A DNA stretch of 64,000 bases from Duganella sp. SG902 (GCF_013376005.1 NZ_JABMJK010000019.1:33024-97023), one strand, 5' to 3'; shown: positions 1-9,903, counted from the stretch's first letter. Translations and numbers: made by a program. The notes: generated from the letters alone by a model not told the origin.

Positions 1-425
1 CGTTGTACGTGGACTACCTGCCGCAGGACGCGCAGGAGGTGATCGGCAAGGTGCACACCTCCACCGCGCCGGCACGCCGCCTGCTGGAGCAGGAGGGCAT
101 GTACTTCGAGGGCTACGTCGACATCTTCGACGCCGGCCCGGTGCTGCAGGCCCGCGTGTCCGAGCTGCGCGCGCTGCGCGACAGCGCGCTGGCCGAAATC
201 GGCTTGACCACCGACTGGGATTCCGCCTGCGCGCCGGAGAGCGCGGCGGCCGAGCCCATGCTGGTCTCTAACACCAACATGAAAGATTTCCGCATGATCC
301 TGTCGCAGGCGGTGCCGGTCAACGGCGCCATCGCCTTGCCGGAGGCGGAGCAAAAGCTCCTGCGCTGCCACACCGGCGACACCGTGCGCACCCTGACTCT
401 CAATCCGAGGAAGAACAATGGCTAA
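1..425 (+). CDS. astA: Arginine N-succinyltransferase, C-terminal part (partial at window edge)
   Basis: AstA transfers succinyl from succinyl-CoA to arginine, the first step of the AST arginine catabolic pathway in the cytoplasm. The 140 visible codons are roughly the last 40 percent of a family of about 340 residues; the start lies outside the window. The stretch HTSTAPARRLLEQEGMYFEG followed by a DIFDAGP segment is typical of the AstA C-terminus. The stop codon overlaps the astD start by 8 bases, and astD, astB and astE follow, which makes the assignment firm. The leftmost TTG codon is an internal leucine codon, not a start. Confidence 0.93.
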   Translation, partial: LYVDYLPQDAQEVIGKVHTSTAPARRLLEQEGMYFEGYVDIFDAGPVLQARVSELRALRDSALAEIGLTTDWDSACAPESAAAEPMLVSNTNMKDFRMILSQAVPVNGAIALPEAEQKLLRCHTGDTVRTLTLNPRKNNG

Positions 426-1899
426 TTCAGTGGCAAACATCAGTAACTTCATCAACGGCGAATGGCTGCACGGCAGCGGCGCGGAACTGGTCACCATCAA
501 CCCGGCCACCGGCAAGCAAACCTGGAGCAGCAACGAGTCCACCGCGCAGGACGTGGCACAGGCCACCACCGCCGCCCGCGCCGCGTTTGACGCGTGGGCA
601 TTGACGCCGCTGGAGCAGCGCATCGCCGTCTGCACCCGCTTCCGCGACCTGCTCAAGCAGGACGCCGAGGAGCTGGCGCTGCTGATCTCCGAAGAAGTCG
701 GCAAGCCGCTGTGGGAAGCGCGCACCGAAGTCACCACCATGGCCAACAAGATCGACATCTCGGTGCAGGCCTACGATGCGCGCACCGGCGAAACCCACAA
801 CAAGGTGGCCGATGGCGAAGCCGTGCTGCGCCACCGTCCGCACGGCGTGTTTGGCGTGTTCGGTCCTTACAACTTCCCCGGCCACCTGCCGAACGGCCAT
901 ATCGTGCCCGCGCTGATCGCCGGGAACACCCTGGTGTTCAAGCCCAGCGAATACGCGCCGCGCACCGCCATCAAGACCGTGCAGCTGTGGGAGAAAGTCG
1001 GCCTGCCATACGGCGTGCTCAATCTGGTCAACGGTGGCCGCGACACCGGCATCGCGCTGGGCCAGAGCAAGCTGCTGGACGGCGTGCTGTTCACCGGCAG
1101 CTGCCAGACCGGCACCGCGCTGCATAAACAATTCGGCGGGCAACCGGGCAAGATGCTGGCGCTGGAAATGGGCGGCAACAACCCGCTCGTCATCTGGGAC
1201 GCCAAGGAAGTCGACGCCGCCGTGTTCATGGCGATTTCGTCGGCCTTCATCTCGGCCGGCCAGCGCTGCACCTGCGCGCGTCGCCTGATCCTGCCGACCG
1301 GCGCGGCCGGCGACGCCATCGTTGCGCGCCTGATCGACGTGGCCAGCCGCCTGACCATCGGCCCATCCGACGCCGAACCGGCGCCGTTCATGGGCCCCGT
1401 GGTGTCGGCCGCTGTCGCCAAACGCCTGGTGCAGGCGCAGGCCGACATGGTCGCGCGCGGCGGCAAGCTGCTGCTGGAGATGAAACACCTGGACGCCAAC
1501 ACCGGCTTCGTCTCGGCAGGCATTGTCGACGTCACCGACGCCAAGGGCATTCCTGACGAAGAGTGGTTCGGCCCCCTGCTGCAAATCATTCGCGTGGCGG
1601 ACTTCGACAGCGCCATCGACGCCGCCAACAACACCGCGTTCGGCCTGGCCGCCGCGCTGATTTCCAACGACGAGAAGCTGTGGAAGATCTTCCAGGTGCG
1701 CGCCCGCGCCGGCATCGTCAACTGGAACCGTCCGACCACCGGCGCCGCCAGCAGTGCGCCGTTCGGCGGCGTGGGTCAGTCGGGCAACCATCGTCCGAGC
1801 GCCTACTACGCGGCGGACTATTGCGCCTATCCGGTGGCGTCGATTGAAAACCCTGTCCTTGAAATGCCCGCGAAACTCTCGCCGGGCATGAACTTCTAA
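418..1899 (+). CDS. astD: N-succinylglutamate 5-semialdehyde dehydrogenase
   Basis: AstD oxidises succinylglutamate semialdehyde to succinylglutamate with NAD+, the fourth AST step. The 493 residues cover the whole aldehyde dehydrogenase family fold: an NFPGHLPNGHIVPAL segment in the cofactor domain, the general-base glutamate in LEMGGNNP (about Glu250) and the catalytic cysteine in GQRCTCAR (about Cys284). The ATG at 418 overlaps the astA stop, suggesting translational coupling. Length and motifs fit AstD rather than a generic ALDH, and the gene order supports it. Confidence 0.96.
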   Translation: MANSVANISNFINGEWLHGSGAELVTINPATGKQTWSSNESTAQDVAQATTAARAAFDAWALTPLEQRIAVCTRFRDLLKQDAEELALLISEEVGKPLWEARTEVTTMANKIDISVQAYDARTGETHNKVADGEAVLRHRPHGVFGVFGPYNFPGHLPNGHIVPALIAGNTLVFKPSEYAPRTAIKTVQLWEKVGLPYGVLNLVNGGRDTGIALGQSKLLDGVLFTGSCQTGTALHKQFGGQPGKMLALEMGGNNPLVIWDAKEVDAAVFMAISSAFISAGQRCTCARRLILPTGAAGDAIVARLIDVASRLTIGPSDAEPAPFMGPVVSAAVAKRLVQAQADMVARGGKLLLEMKHLDANTGFVSAGIVDVTDAKGIPDEEWFGPLLQIIRVADFDSAIDAANNTAFGLAAALISNDEKLWKIFQVRARAGIVNWNRPTTGAASSAPFGGVGQSGNHRPSAYYAADYCAYPVASIENPVLEMPAKLSPGMNF

Positions 1900-1911
1900 A
1901 AGGTAGCTGCA

Positions 1912-3246
1912 ATGTCCGCACGCGAATTCAACTTCGACGGTCTGGTCGGCCCATCGCACAATTACGCCGGCCTGTCGTTCGGTAACGTGGCCTCGTTCAG
2001 CAACGTCAAGAGCGCATCCAACCCCAAGCTGGCCGCGCTGCAAGGCCTGGCCAAGATGCGCGCGCTGGCCGCGCGTGGTTTCGGCCAGGCGTTGCTGCCC
2101 CCGCAGGACCGTCCCAACTTCCGCCTGCTGCGCAGCGTCGGCTTCACCGGCAGCGATGCCGAGGTGCTGGCCAAGGCCGCCAAGGAATCGCCGGTGATCC
2201 TGGCGTGCGCCTATTCGGCCTCGCCGATGTGGACCGCCAACGCGGCCACCGTCAGCCCGTCGGCGGACAGCGCCGATGGCCGCCTGCACTTCACCTCCGC
2301 CAACCTGAACAACAAGCTGCACCGCGCGTTTGAGCACGAGCAGTCGACGCGCGCGCTGCGCGCCATCTTCAAGGACGAGAAGCACTTCGCCGTGCACGAC
2401 GCGCTGCCTGGGACGCCGGCCTTTGGCGACGAGGGCGCGGCCAACCACACACGTTTGTGCAAGGACCACGGCAGCGCCGGCGTCGAAATGTTCGTGTACG
2501 GCCGCACCGAGTTTGACGCCGCCGCCACCGCGCCGAAAAAATACCCGGCACGCCAGACGCTGGAAGCCTCGCAGGCGGTGGCCCGCCTGCACGGCCTGTC
2601 GGCCGAGCGCACCATGTACATCCAACAAAATCCCGACGTCATCGATCAAGGCGTGTTCCATAACGACGTGATCGCGGTAGGTAACGCCAATGCCCTGTTC
2701 TACCACGAGCAGGCATTCGCCGACGAAGCAGGCGCGCTCGATCAGCTGCGCCGCGCACTCGCCGGCGTGGGCGCGGACCTGAATGCGATCCGCGTCGATA
2801 CGGCGCGTGTGCCGGTGGCGGATGCCGTGGCCAGCTATCTGTTCAACAGCCAGTTGCTGAGCAAGGCCGATGGCAAGATGGCGCTGGTGATACCGCACGA
2901 ATGCCAGGAAGTCGCCTCCGTGGCGTCGTATCTGGAAGGTCTGGTGGCCAGCGGCAGTGTGATCGATGAACTGATTCACTTCGACCTGCGCCAATCGATG
3001 CGCAACGGCGGCGGCCCCGCGTGCCTGCGCCTGCGCGTGGCGCTCACCGATGCCGAGGCGGCGGCCATGCACCAGGGCGTGGTGATGACCGAGACGCTGT
3101 ACCATACGCTGGTGGCGTGGGTGGAAAAACATTACCGCGACCGCCTGGAGCCGGCCGACCTGGCGGACCCGCAACTGGCGATCGAAGTGCACACCGCACT
3201 GGAAGAATTGAGTCGTATACTGGGACTGCCAGGACTGTACGATTAA
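1912..3246 (+). CDS. astB: N-succinylarginine dihydrolase
   Basis: AstB hydrolyses N2-succinylarginine to N2-succinylornithine, two ammonia and CO2, the second AST step. The 444-residue protein begins with the family signature FDGLVGPSHNYAGLS and ends with the NGGGPACLRLRV segment, whose cysteine is the catalytic nucleophile in this pentein-fold family. AAAGG 9 bases before the ATG is a good ribosome binding site. Only 12 bases separate it from astD, so they share a transcript. No defect seen. Confidence 0.96.
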   Translation: MSAREFNFDGLVGPSHNYAGLSFGNVASFSNVKSASNPKLAALQGLAKMRALAARGFGQALLPPQDRPNFRLLRSVGFTGSDAEVLAKAAKESPVILACAYSASPMWTANAATVSPSADSADGRLHFTSANLNNKLHRAFEHEQSTRALRAIFKDEKHFAVHDALPGTPAFGDEGAANHTRLCKDHGSAGVEMFVYGRTEFDAAATAPKKYPARQTLEASQAVARLHGLSAERTMYIQQNPDVIDQGVFHNDVIAVGNANALFYHEQAFADEAGALDQLRRALAGVGADLNAIRVDTARVPVADAVASYLFNSQLLSKADGKMALVIPHECQEVASVASYLEGLVASGSVIDELIHFDLRQSMRNGGGPACLRLRVALTDAEAAAMHQGVVMTETLYHTLVAWVEKHYRDRLEPADLADPQLAIEVHTALEELSRILGLPGLYD

Positions 3247-3315
3247 GACCCGCCGCGCAGCCACAAGCCGGCGCGGCGTCTGCAACACAAGATACCTATA
3301 ACGTATTGGAGAAGC

Positions 3316-6300
3316 ATGATGAAACAAATGCCACAAGACCTGCGTAAACAAACGCTGGATCTGGTCAACGCAAACAAGCCCGCCACCGAAGTCGCCGCAC
3401 TGGTCAGTGCCTGGCTCGGCTCCCTGGATGATGAGGACCTGGCGGGCACCGCGCCCGATAGCCTGGCCCCGGTTTTGTGGGACGGTTTCACCCAAGCTTC
3501 CAAGCGCAGCGGCACTGGCGCACAAATCGCCACGCTGCGCTACGACGACGGCCGCGGCGGCAAGGCCACCGCGCTGCTGATCCTCAACGATGACATGCCG
3601 TATCTGGTGGACTCCATCGTGATGGCGATGCGCAAGCTGCGCGTCACCGCAAATGGCGTGCTGAACGCCGTGCTGCCGGTGTCGCGCAACGCGGACGGCG
3701 CGGTGGTGGCGGTTGGCGAGCATGGCGCCAAGCTGGAATCGTATGTGTTGGTGCTGCTGTCGGAAGATCTGCCGGAGGCGGAACTCGGCGCGCTGGTCGA
3801 ACGTATTGTGATGGTGTCGCGTGACGCCGCCGTGGTGCGCCGCGACCGCGCCGCCATGCTGGAACACTTCAGCCGCATCGGCGCGGAAGCCGCGACCCAC
3901 GGTGAAGAAGGCAAGGAGGTCGCCGCCTTCCTCGAATGGGCCAAGACCGAAGGCTTCGAACCGTTCGGCTACGCTTACTATCAGGTCAAGCCGGGCGTGC
4001 GTGAGCTGGAGCGCGACATTCCGAGCCGCATCGGCGTGCTGCAGGACACCTCGCACCCAGTGTACGGCACCTGCCTGGCCAACATCCCAGGCGACTTTGA
4101 TACCCTGTCCAAGCGCGGCCACACCCTGTCCATCGTCAAGGCGGACGTGGAAGGCACGCTGCACCGCGACCAGCAACTGGACTTCATCGGCGTTCGCCAC
4201 ACCGACGCGCAAGGCGCCATCCTGGGCGAATACTGCTTCGTGGGCCTGTTCACCCGCGCCGCCACGTCCACGCCGCTGAACCGCCTGCCGTTCGCGCGCG
4301 GCCGCGTGGCGCGCGTGCTGAGCATCGCCGGCGTGCGCCAGGAAGGCTTCCGCGCCGAGAAATTCGTCGAGATCCTCGAATCGCTGCCGCGCACCGAGGC
4401 GCTGGAAGCGGAACCTGAATGGCTGGCGGAAGTCTGCGGCGCCGTGGTCTCGTTGTACAAGCAGCCGCGCGCCAAGGTGTTCGCGCGCCGCGACGTGTAC
4501 GCACGCCACTTGAACGTGCTGGTCTACCTGCCGCGCGAGCGTTACAGCGCGAGCGTCGCTTCCGCGCTGGCGAAAGCGCTGCAAGCCAGCTCCGGCGCTC
4601 ACCACGTCAGCTCGCAAACGCTGGTGGCGGACGGCCCGCTGGCGCGGGTGTACCTGATCGCGCATGGCGCGCGCTATCCGCTGGATCTGGAAACCGACAT
4701 TCAGCAGCCGCTGTTGTCGGTGCTGGATGGCTGGCACGACCAGTTCTCCGTGCTGGCCGACGCCGTGACAGACGTGCCGCTGCGCGCCAGCCTGCGCAAG
4801 ATGTGCGCCACGCTGCCGCCGGATTACGTTGCCGCGACCACGCCATCCGCCGCCTTCCACGATCTGGGCGCCATCCTGCGCAACCCGGACCCGGCGCGCG
4901 TGAACGTTCGCGTGGATGCCGACAATGGCCACACCACCATCCGCCTGTACTCGGTAGACCGCGTGCCCTCGCTGTCGACCATCCTTCCGGCGCTGCACAA
5001 CGCCGGCGTGGCGATCGACCGCGAACAGGCCTACTCGCTGCGCGTGAATGGTGAGCGCCACTACGTCACCAGCCTGTCGGTGGATGCCGCCAGCGCCGTC
5101 AAGCTGGCCAAGCCGGAGATCGTGCCGGTGGCCGAGGAACTGTTCTCCACGCTGTTCAACAACGAAGCGGAAGACGGCCGCCTGAATGGCCTGGTCATCG
5201 AAGGCGGCCTGAGTGTGCGCGAAGTGCAGCTGGTGCGCGCCTACATGAGCTACTGGCGCCAGACCGGCACCAACTTCTCGGTGCGCTATATGGCTGAAAC
5301 GCTGCGCACCCAGCCAGCGCTGGTCAAGGAACTGGTGAACGCCTTCCTGCAGCGCTTCGATCCGTCGCTGGACGACGCCACCCGCGCCGCCTCGCTGGAC
5401 AAGCTGGCCGACATCAAGAGCCGCCTGCCGGCCATCAACCACGCCGACAGCGAAGCGGTGCTGGGCGCCATGGCGACCCTGATCGGCGCCACCCTGCGCA
5501 CCAACTACTTCCAGAACAACCAGAAGGGCGACAAGATCATCTTCAAGTTCGACACCAGCAACCTGTCGCTGGTGCCGGAGCCGCGTCCGTTCCGCGAGAT
5601 CTTCGTGTTCTCGCGCCGCTTCGAAGGCGTGCACCTGCGCGGCGGCCCGGTGGCGCGCGGCGGCCTGCGCTGGTCGGACCGCATGGAGGACTACCGCACC
5701 GAGGTGCTTGGCCTGGTGAAGGCGCAGATGGTGAAGAACGCCGTCATCGTGCCGGCCGGCGCCAAGGGCGGCTTCGTCTGCAAGCAGATGCCGAAGGACG
5801 CTCCACGCGAAACCATCGCGGCGGAAGGCGAAGCAGTCTACCGCCTGTTCATTTCCAGCCTGCTGGAGGTGACCGACAACCGCGTGCTGGGCAAGATCGT
5901 CTCCCCAACCGATACCGTCTGCTACGACGGCAACGACCCGTATCTGGTGGTGGCGGCCGACAAGGGCACCGCGACCTTCTCCGACATCGCCAACAGCATC
6001 GCCGTGCAGCGCGGCTTCTGGCTGGGCGACGCTTTCGCCTCGGGCGGCTCCAACGGCTATGACCACAAGAAGATGGGCATCACCGCCAAGGGCGCGTTTG
6101 AAGCGGTCAAGCGCCACTTCTACGAGATGGACCACGACATCCACGCGCAGCCTGTGACCATGGTCGGCGTGGGCGACATGTCGGGCGACGTGTTCGGCAA
6201 TGGCGCGCTGTTGTCGCGCAAGCTGAAGATCGTGGCGGCCTTCGACCACCGTCACATCTTCCTCGACCCGAATCCGGACATGGAAGTCTCGTTCAAGGAA

Positions 6301-8016
6301 CGCGAACGCATGTTCGCGCTGCCACGCTCCTCGTGGGACGACTACAACAAGGAACTGATCTCGAAAGGCGGCGGCGTGTTCCCACGTACTGCGCGCTCGA
6401 TCGAACTGTCGCCGGAAATCCGTGCCGTGCTGGATATCGAGGAAACCGCGCTGGCGCCGGAAGAGCTGATGCACCGTATCCTGCTGGCGCCGGTGGACCT
6501 GTTCTACAACGGCGGCATCGGCACCTACATCAAGGCCTCCACCGAAACCCATGCGCAGGTGAAGGACCGCGCCAACGACAACATCCGCGTCAACGGCAAT
6601 GAGCTGCGCTGCAAGGTGGTGACCGAGGGCGGCAACCTCGGTGCGACGCAGGCGGGCCGTATCGAGTTCGCGCTGTCGGGCGGCCGCATCTTCACCGACG
6701 CGATCGACAACTCGGCCGGCGTGGATTGCTCGGACCACGAGGTGAACGCGAAGATGTGGCTGGACGTGGAAATGAACGCCGGCCAGTTGAGCGAGGCGGA
6801 CCGCAACCGCATCCTCAACGAGATGACCGACGATATCGAACGCCTGGTCCTGCGCGACAACACGCTGCAAACGCAGCTGCTGGTGCGCGAGCTGCAGGCG
6901 CAGGGCGACGCGGCCGTGCAGGACGGCTATGCCGCGCTGATCGCCTCGCTGGAGGAAGAGGGCGCGCTGTCGCGCGAACTGGAGCAACTGCCTTCGGTGG
7001 CGGAACTGGCGCGCCGCAAGGCCGATGGCCGCGGCCTGACCACGCCGGAACTGGCGGTGGTGATCGCCAACGTGAAGAACCGCTACAAGCGCATCCTGTC
7101 GGCGCTGCCGCTGACGGAAAACAGCTGGGCCGAATCGGTGCTCAAGCCGTACTTCCCGGATCTGCTGGTGGCAACCCGTCCGGCGCTGGCTCACCCGCTG
7201 GCGAACGCCATCCTGGCCACCGTGCTGGCCAACGAATCGGTCAACCGTTGCGGTCCGCTGATGCTGCGCCAACTGGCCGGCGAGCATGGCGTGGATGAAG
7301 CGGACGTGATCCTGGCGTGGGGCCAGGCGTGGTCCGCGCTGAACCTGGCGCCGGTGTTCAACGCGCTGGACGCGGATGCGCTGAAAGTGCCGCGCGCGGT
7401 GTCGATCAAGGTCGATGCGCACACCCGCGTGCTGCAAAAGGCCGTGATCGAAGGCGCGCTGTCGGTGCCTGCCGATCAGCTGCGCAAGGGCGTGGACGAG
7501 TTGACCCGCCTGTTCGCCAATCCGGAAACGCTGGCGCAGCTGACGCCCGTCAGCGGCCAGTCGGAGGCTGAGCTGACCTCCGGCCTGCGCCCGGAATTCG
7601 TGCGCGCCTGGATGGCGGTCGACGCGATCGAAGCGGTGGCGGCGTTTGTGTTCGCGGCCCTGTCGGTGCAGCGTCCGGCGGGCATGGACTTGCCGGCCTT
7701 CCTGCAAGTGGGCCTGGCGTTGCGCGCGCAGGTGGGCATCGACACGCTGGAACGCGGCCTGAAGCTGCCGGCCACCAGCCGTTCGCAGGAGCAGCTGCGC
7801 AGCTACGCGCAGAACGCGCTGCGCCGCACGCAGCAACGCCTGCTGTCGCAAGTGCTCAAGCATGCCACCGGCGATCACTCGGCGGTGGAGGCGGTGGAAG
7901 TCGTCGCCAACACGCTGGGCTTGTCGGGCTACGCGGTGGCGTCGGACCTCGAGCAGGCCATGCTGGACGTGTGGGCCTTGTCCGAGGCGGTCAACGCCAC
8001 CGCGGTGGCGGCGTGA
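3316..8016 (+). CDS. gdhB: NAD-specific glutamate dehydrogenase, large (about 170 kDa) type
   Basis: This enzyme oxidatively deaminates glutamate to 2-oxoglutarate and ammonia with NAD+. The 1566 residues match the large bacterial GDH class, which carries long N-terminal regulatory (ACT-like) and C-terminal extensions around the catalytic core. The core shows GGLRWSDRMEDYRTEVLGL, the lysine-bearing VPAGAKGGFVCK and the dinucleotide-binding-like GVGDMSGDVFGNGALLS. ATGATG at 3316 gives two adjacent possible starts, with GGAG just upstream. It sits between astB and astE, so it is probably cotranscribed with the AST genes and consumes the glutamate they release. The symbol follows Pseudomonas usage. 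Confidence 0.95.
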   Translation: MMKQMPQDLRKQTLDLVNANKPATEVAALVSAWLGSLDDEDLAGTAPDSLAPVLWDGFTQASKRSGTGAQIATLRYDDGRGGKATALLILNDDMPYLVDSIVMAMRKLRVTANGVLNAVLPVSRNADGAVVAVGEHGAKLESYVLVLLSEDLPEAELGALVERIVMVSRDAAVVRRDRAAMLEHFSRIGAEAATHGEEGKEVAAFLEWAKTEGFEPFGYAYYQVKPGVRELERDIPSRIGVLQDTSHPVYGTCLANIPGDFDTLSKRGHTLSIVKADVEGTLHRDQQLDFIGVRHTDAQGAILGEYCFVGLFTRAATSTPLNRLPFARGRVARVLSIAGVRQEGFRAEKFVEILESLPRTEALEAEPEWLAEVCGAVVSLYKQPRAKVFARRDVYARHLNVLVYLPRERYSASVASALAKALQASSGAHHVSSQTLVADGPLARVYLIAHGARYPLDLETDIQQPLLSVLDGWHDQFSVLADAVTDVPLRASLRKMCATLPPDYVAATTPSAAFHDLGAILRNPDPARVNVRVDADNGHTTIRLYSVDRVPSLSTILPALHNAGVAIDREQAYSLRVNGERHYVTSLSVDAASAVKLAKPEIVPVAEELFSTLFNNEAEDGRLNGLVIEGGLSVREVQLVRAYMSYWRQTGTNFSVRYMAETLRTQPALVKELVNAFLQRFDPSLDDATRAASLDKLADIKSRLPAINHADSEAVLGAMATLIGATLRTNYFQNNQKGDKIIFKFDTSNLSLVPEPRPFREIFVFSRRFEGVHLRGGPVARGGLRWSDRMEDYRTEVLGLVKAQMVKNAVIVPAGAKGGFVCKQMPKDAPRETIAAEGEAVYRLFISSLLEVTDNRVLGKIVSPTDTVCYDGNDPYLVVAADKGTATFSDIANSIAVQRGFWLGDAFASGGSNGYDHKKMGITAKGAFEAVKRHFYEMDHDIHAQPVTMVGVGDMSGDVFGNGALLSRKLKIVAAFDHRHIFLDPNPDMEVSFKERERMFALPRSSWDDYNKELISKGGGVFPRTARSIELSPEIRAVLDIEETALAPEELMHRILLAPVDLFYNGGIGTYIKASTETHAQVKDRANDNIRVNGNELRCKVVTEGGNLGATQAGRIEFALSGGRIFTDAIDNSAGVDCSDHEVNAKMWLDVEMNAGQLSEADRNRILNEMTDDIERLVLRDNTLQTQLLVRELQAQGDAAVQDGYAALIASLEEEGALSRELEQLPSVAELARRKADGRGLTTPELAVVIANVKNRYKRILSALPLTENSWAESVLKPYFPDLLVATRPALAHPLANAILATVLANESVNRCGPLMLRQLAGEHGVDEADVILAWGQAWSALNLAPVFNALDADALKVPRAVSIKVDAHTRVLQKAVIEGALSVPADQLRKGVDELTRLFANPETLAQLTPVSGQSEAELTSGLRPEFVRAWMAVDAIEAVAAFVFAALSVQRPAGMDLPAFLQVGLALRAQVGIDTLERGLKLPATSRSQEQLRSYAQNALRRTQQRLLSQVLKHATGDHSAVEAVEVVANTLGLSGYAVASDLEQAMLDVWALSEAVNATAVAA

Positions 8017-8020
8017 CACG

Positions 8021-9016
8021 ATGAGCGACTTGCCAGCAGCCTTGCCGCCGGCGGTCCGCGCGCTCGCGGAGGCGGACTTCAGCGCCATCGCGCCGCGCTT
8101 CGCGGCGGCCGGATTCACGGTCGCCGAGCCGGCGGACGGCATCATCACCATCAAGGCGGCTGGCGGCGCGGCGCGGCCGGCGGTGCTGGTCTCGGTCGGC
8201 GTGCATGGCGACGAGACCGGCCCGATCGAGGTCGTGGCTTACTTGCTGGACGCCTTGTCGCATCAGCCTTCCGCGCTGGCGGTGGATCTGATGCTCTGCG
8301 TCGGCAACATCGGCGCCATCCGCGCCGGCAAGCGCTTCATCGACGCGGACCTGAACCGCATGTTCCGTGCACAGCGCGGCACGCTGGAGGGCACGGCGGA
8401 AGCCGCGCGCGCGGACGTGATGATCGCGGCCACCACCGCCTTCTTCAAGGACGCGGGGCCGGTGCGCTGGCATCTCGACCTGCACACCGCGATCCGGCCG
8501 TCGGTGTACCCAACCTTCGCCATCGTGCCGGAGCTGATTCGGGACGAACCGCGTGGCGCGTTGATCGACTGGCTGGGCCTTGCCGGCATCGGCGCCATCA
8601 TCATGAATCCCGCCTCGGTGGGGACGTACAGCTATTACTCGGCCGAACATCACGCGGCGGCCGGCACCACCATTGAACTGGGCCGCATTGGCACGCTGGG
8701 GCAGAACGACCTGGCGCAGTTCCAGGAGGCGTCGCAGGCGCTGGACGACCTGCTGCGCGGCGCGCCCAAGCGCGAGGGCACGCGGCGGCCGCACATCTTC
8801 AACACCGCGCGCCAGATCATCAAGTTGAGCGACCAGTTCAAGATGGCGTTCGGCAAAGAGACCCATAACTTCACCGCCATGAAACAAGGTGAAGAGATCG
8901 CGCGCGATGGCGACACCATCTACACCGTGCAGTATCCGGAGGAGCTGGTGGTGTTCCCAAATCCCGACGTGCGGGTGGGCTTGCGCGCGGGCTTGATGGT
9001 GGTGCGGGTCGGCTGA
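8021..9016 (+). CDS. astE: Succinylglutamate desuccinylase
   Basis: AstE hydrolyses N-succinylglutamate to glutamate and succinate, the last AST step. The protein (331 residues) belongs to the zinc-dependent AstE/aspartoacylase family: VGVHGDETGPIEV supplies the first zinc His and Glu, and WHLDLHTAIRPS supplies the second His. The open frame extends upstream into gdhB to 7862, but the ATG at 8021, four bases after the gdhB stop, gives the normal family N-terminus and is preferred. It closes the operon; the EF-hand gene that follows has its own ribosome site after about 90 bases. Confidence 0.94.
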   Translation: MSDLPAALPPAVRALAEADFSAIAPRFAAAGFTVAEPADGIITIKAAGGAARPAVLVSVGVHGDETGPIEVVAYLLDALSHQPSALAVDLMLCVGNIGAIRAGKRFIDADLNRMFRAQRGTLEGTAEAARADVMIAATTAFFKDAGPVRWHLDLHTAIRPSVYPTFAIVPELIRDEPRGALIDWLGLAGIGAIIMNPASVGTYSYYSAEHHAAAGTTIELGRIGTLGQNDLAQFQEASQALDDLLRGAPKREGTRRPHIFNTARQIIKLSDQFKMAFGKETHNFTAMKQGEEIARDGDTIYTVQYPEELVVFPNPDVRVGLRAGLMVVRVG

Positions 9017-9108
9017 TCTTTACCCGCCTTTACACTTCGCGGGGTCATTGATACATGGATTGGTTCGTTAACAGGAGCAGCATTGTCCTTAACTACGGAG
9101 TAAGAGCC

Positions 9109-9609
9109 ATGACGACCGCAATCAGCAGCACATCCAGCAACAGCACCAGCGCCGCCACCTTCGACCCATCGAAAGGCGCGGCGCGTTTCGCCTCCAGGGT
9201 CTTCAAGGACATGGATGCCGACACCGACGGCAAGGTCAGCAAAGACGAATTCGTGAAAGGCCTGGAGTCCAAAGGCGTCTCGTCCGAAGACGCGACCAAA
9301 CAATACGAGGCGATCGACAAGGAGGGCACCGGCTCGATCACGAAGGATGACCTGGAATCGGCCATCAAGAGCGGCGACTTCAAGCCGCCACGTCCTCAGG
9401 GCGGCGGCGCGGCACCGCAAGGTGGTGGCGGTGGCGCCAGCAGTGTCAGCGCGAGCAGCGCCAAAACCTACGAGGCCGCCGACAAGAACGAGGACGGCAC
9501 CGTTACGCAGCAAGAGCAGCTGGTCTACGACATGGCCCAAGCCGCCAAATCCGCAGCGGCGTCGACCAGCGCCGACAAGCTCGGCACCAACATCGACGCT
9601 CTGGCTTGA
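9109..9609 (+). CDS. EF-hand calcium-binding protein
   Basis: A 166-residue protein with three EF-hand-like loops: DADTDGKVSKDE (residues 36-47, fully canonical), DKEGTGSITKDD (Asp instead of Glu in the last position) and DKNEDGTVTQQE. A Gly/Pro/Ser-rich linker separates the second and third loops. No clear signal peptide or membrane segment is visible. The frame extends to 9055, but ACGGAG before the ATG at 9109 decides the start. Role unknown; bacterial proteins of this kind are proposed calcium buffers or sensors. It is not obviously linked to the AST genes upstream. Confidence 0.85.
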   Translation: MTTAISSTSSNSTSAATFDPSKGAARFASRVFKDMDADTDGKVSKDEFVKGLESKGVSSEDATKQYEAIDKEGTGSITKDDLESAIKSGDFKPPRPQGGGAAPQGGGGGASSVSASSAKTYEAADKNEDGTVTQQEQLVYDMAQAAKSAAASTSADKLGTNIDALA

Positions 9610-9616
9610 GAGGGGG

Positions 9617-9736
9617 TTAGGCGCGGACGATCAGGGCGGTCAGGGTGATGGCCAGGCCGACCAGCATCATGGCGGCGCCGGTGACGGCGGCGGGATGGAA
9701 GCGGCGGGATACGGTCGGGATTTTCTTGATCGGCAT
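9617..9736 (-). CDS. Small membrane protein of 39 residues, unknown function
   Basis: Reading the minus strand from the ATG at 9736 gives 39 codons and a TAA. The N-terminus is basic (MPIKKIPTVSRR) and residues 15-37 form one hydrophobic helix ending in an arginine, so a single-pass inner-membrane protein with N-in topology is likely. AAGGAG lies at ideal distance from the ATG, which makes translation credible despite the size. It converges with the EF-hand gene, their stops being 8 bases apart. I do not recognise a family. Confidence 0.6.
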   Translation of the reverse strand: MPIKKIPTVSRRFHPAAVTGAAMMLVGLAITLTALIVRA

Positions 9737-9903
9737 GCTGGCTCTCCTTCTTGGCTTTTGGTAACACTTGCCTCAAGCGTAACCTGCGCCTAGTTTCCAA
9801 TCTATACATGCCGCTGTATCAAAAGTAAGCACTTGTAACGTCAAGGCGAGGGAGGTTGTATTTCTGGCACAAAATACCTGTAGGGCCGCGCGCCGCCAGG
9901 CCC

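Noticed and set aside
7862..8020. Longer start for astE inside gdhB
   Set aside because: The extra 53 codons are an out-of-frame reading of gdhB and are not part of the AstE family; 8021 gives the normal N-terminus.
427..8154. A 2575-codon open frame on the minus strand opposite astD, astB and gdhB
   Set aside because: It is the mirror of strong GC bias at third codon positions in the real genes. Its composition (His/Arg/Gln/Val-rich, no domains) is that of an antisense shadow, and the plus-strand genes have clear families.
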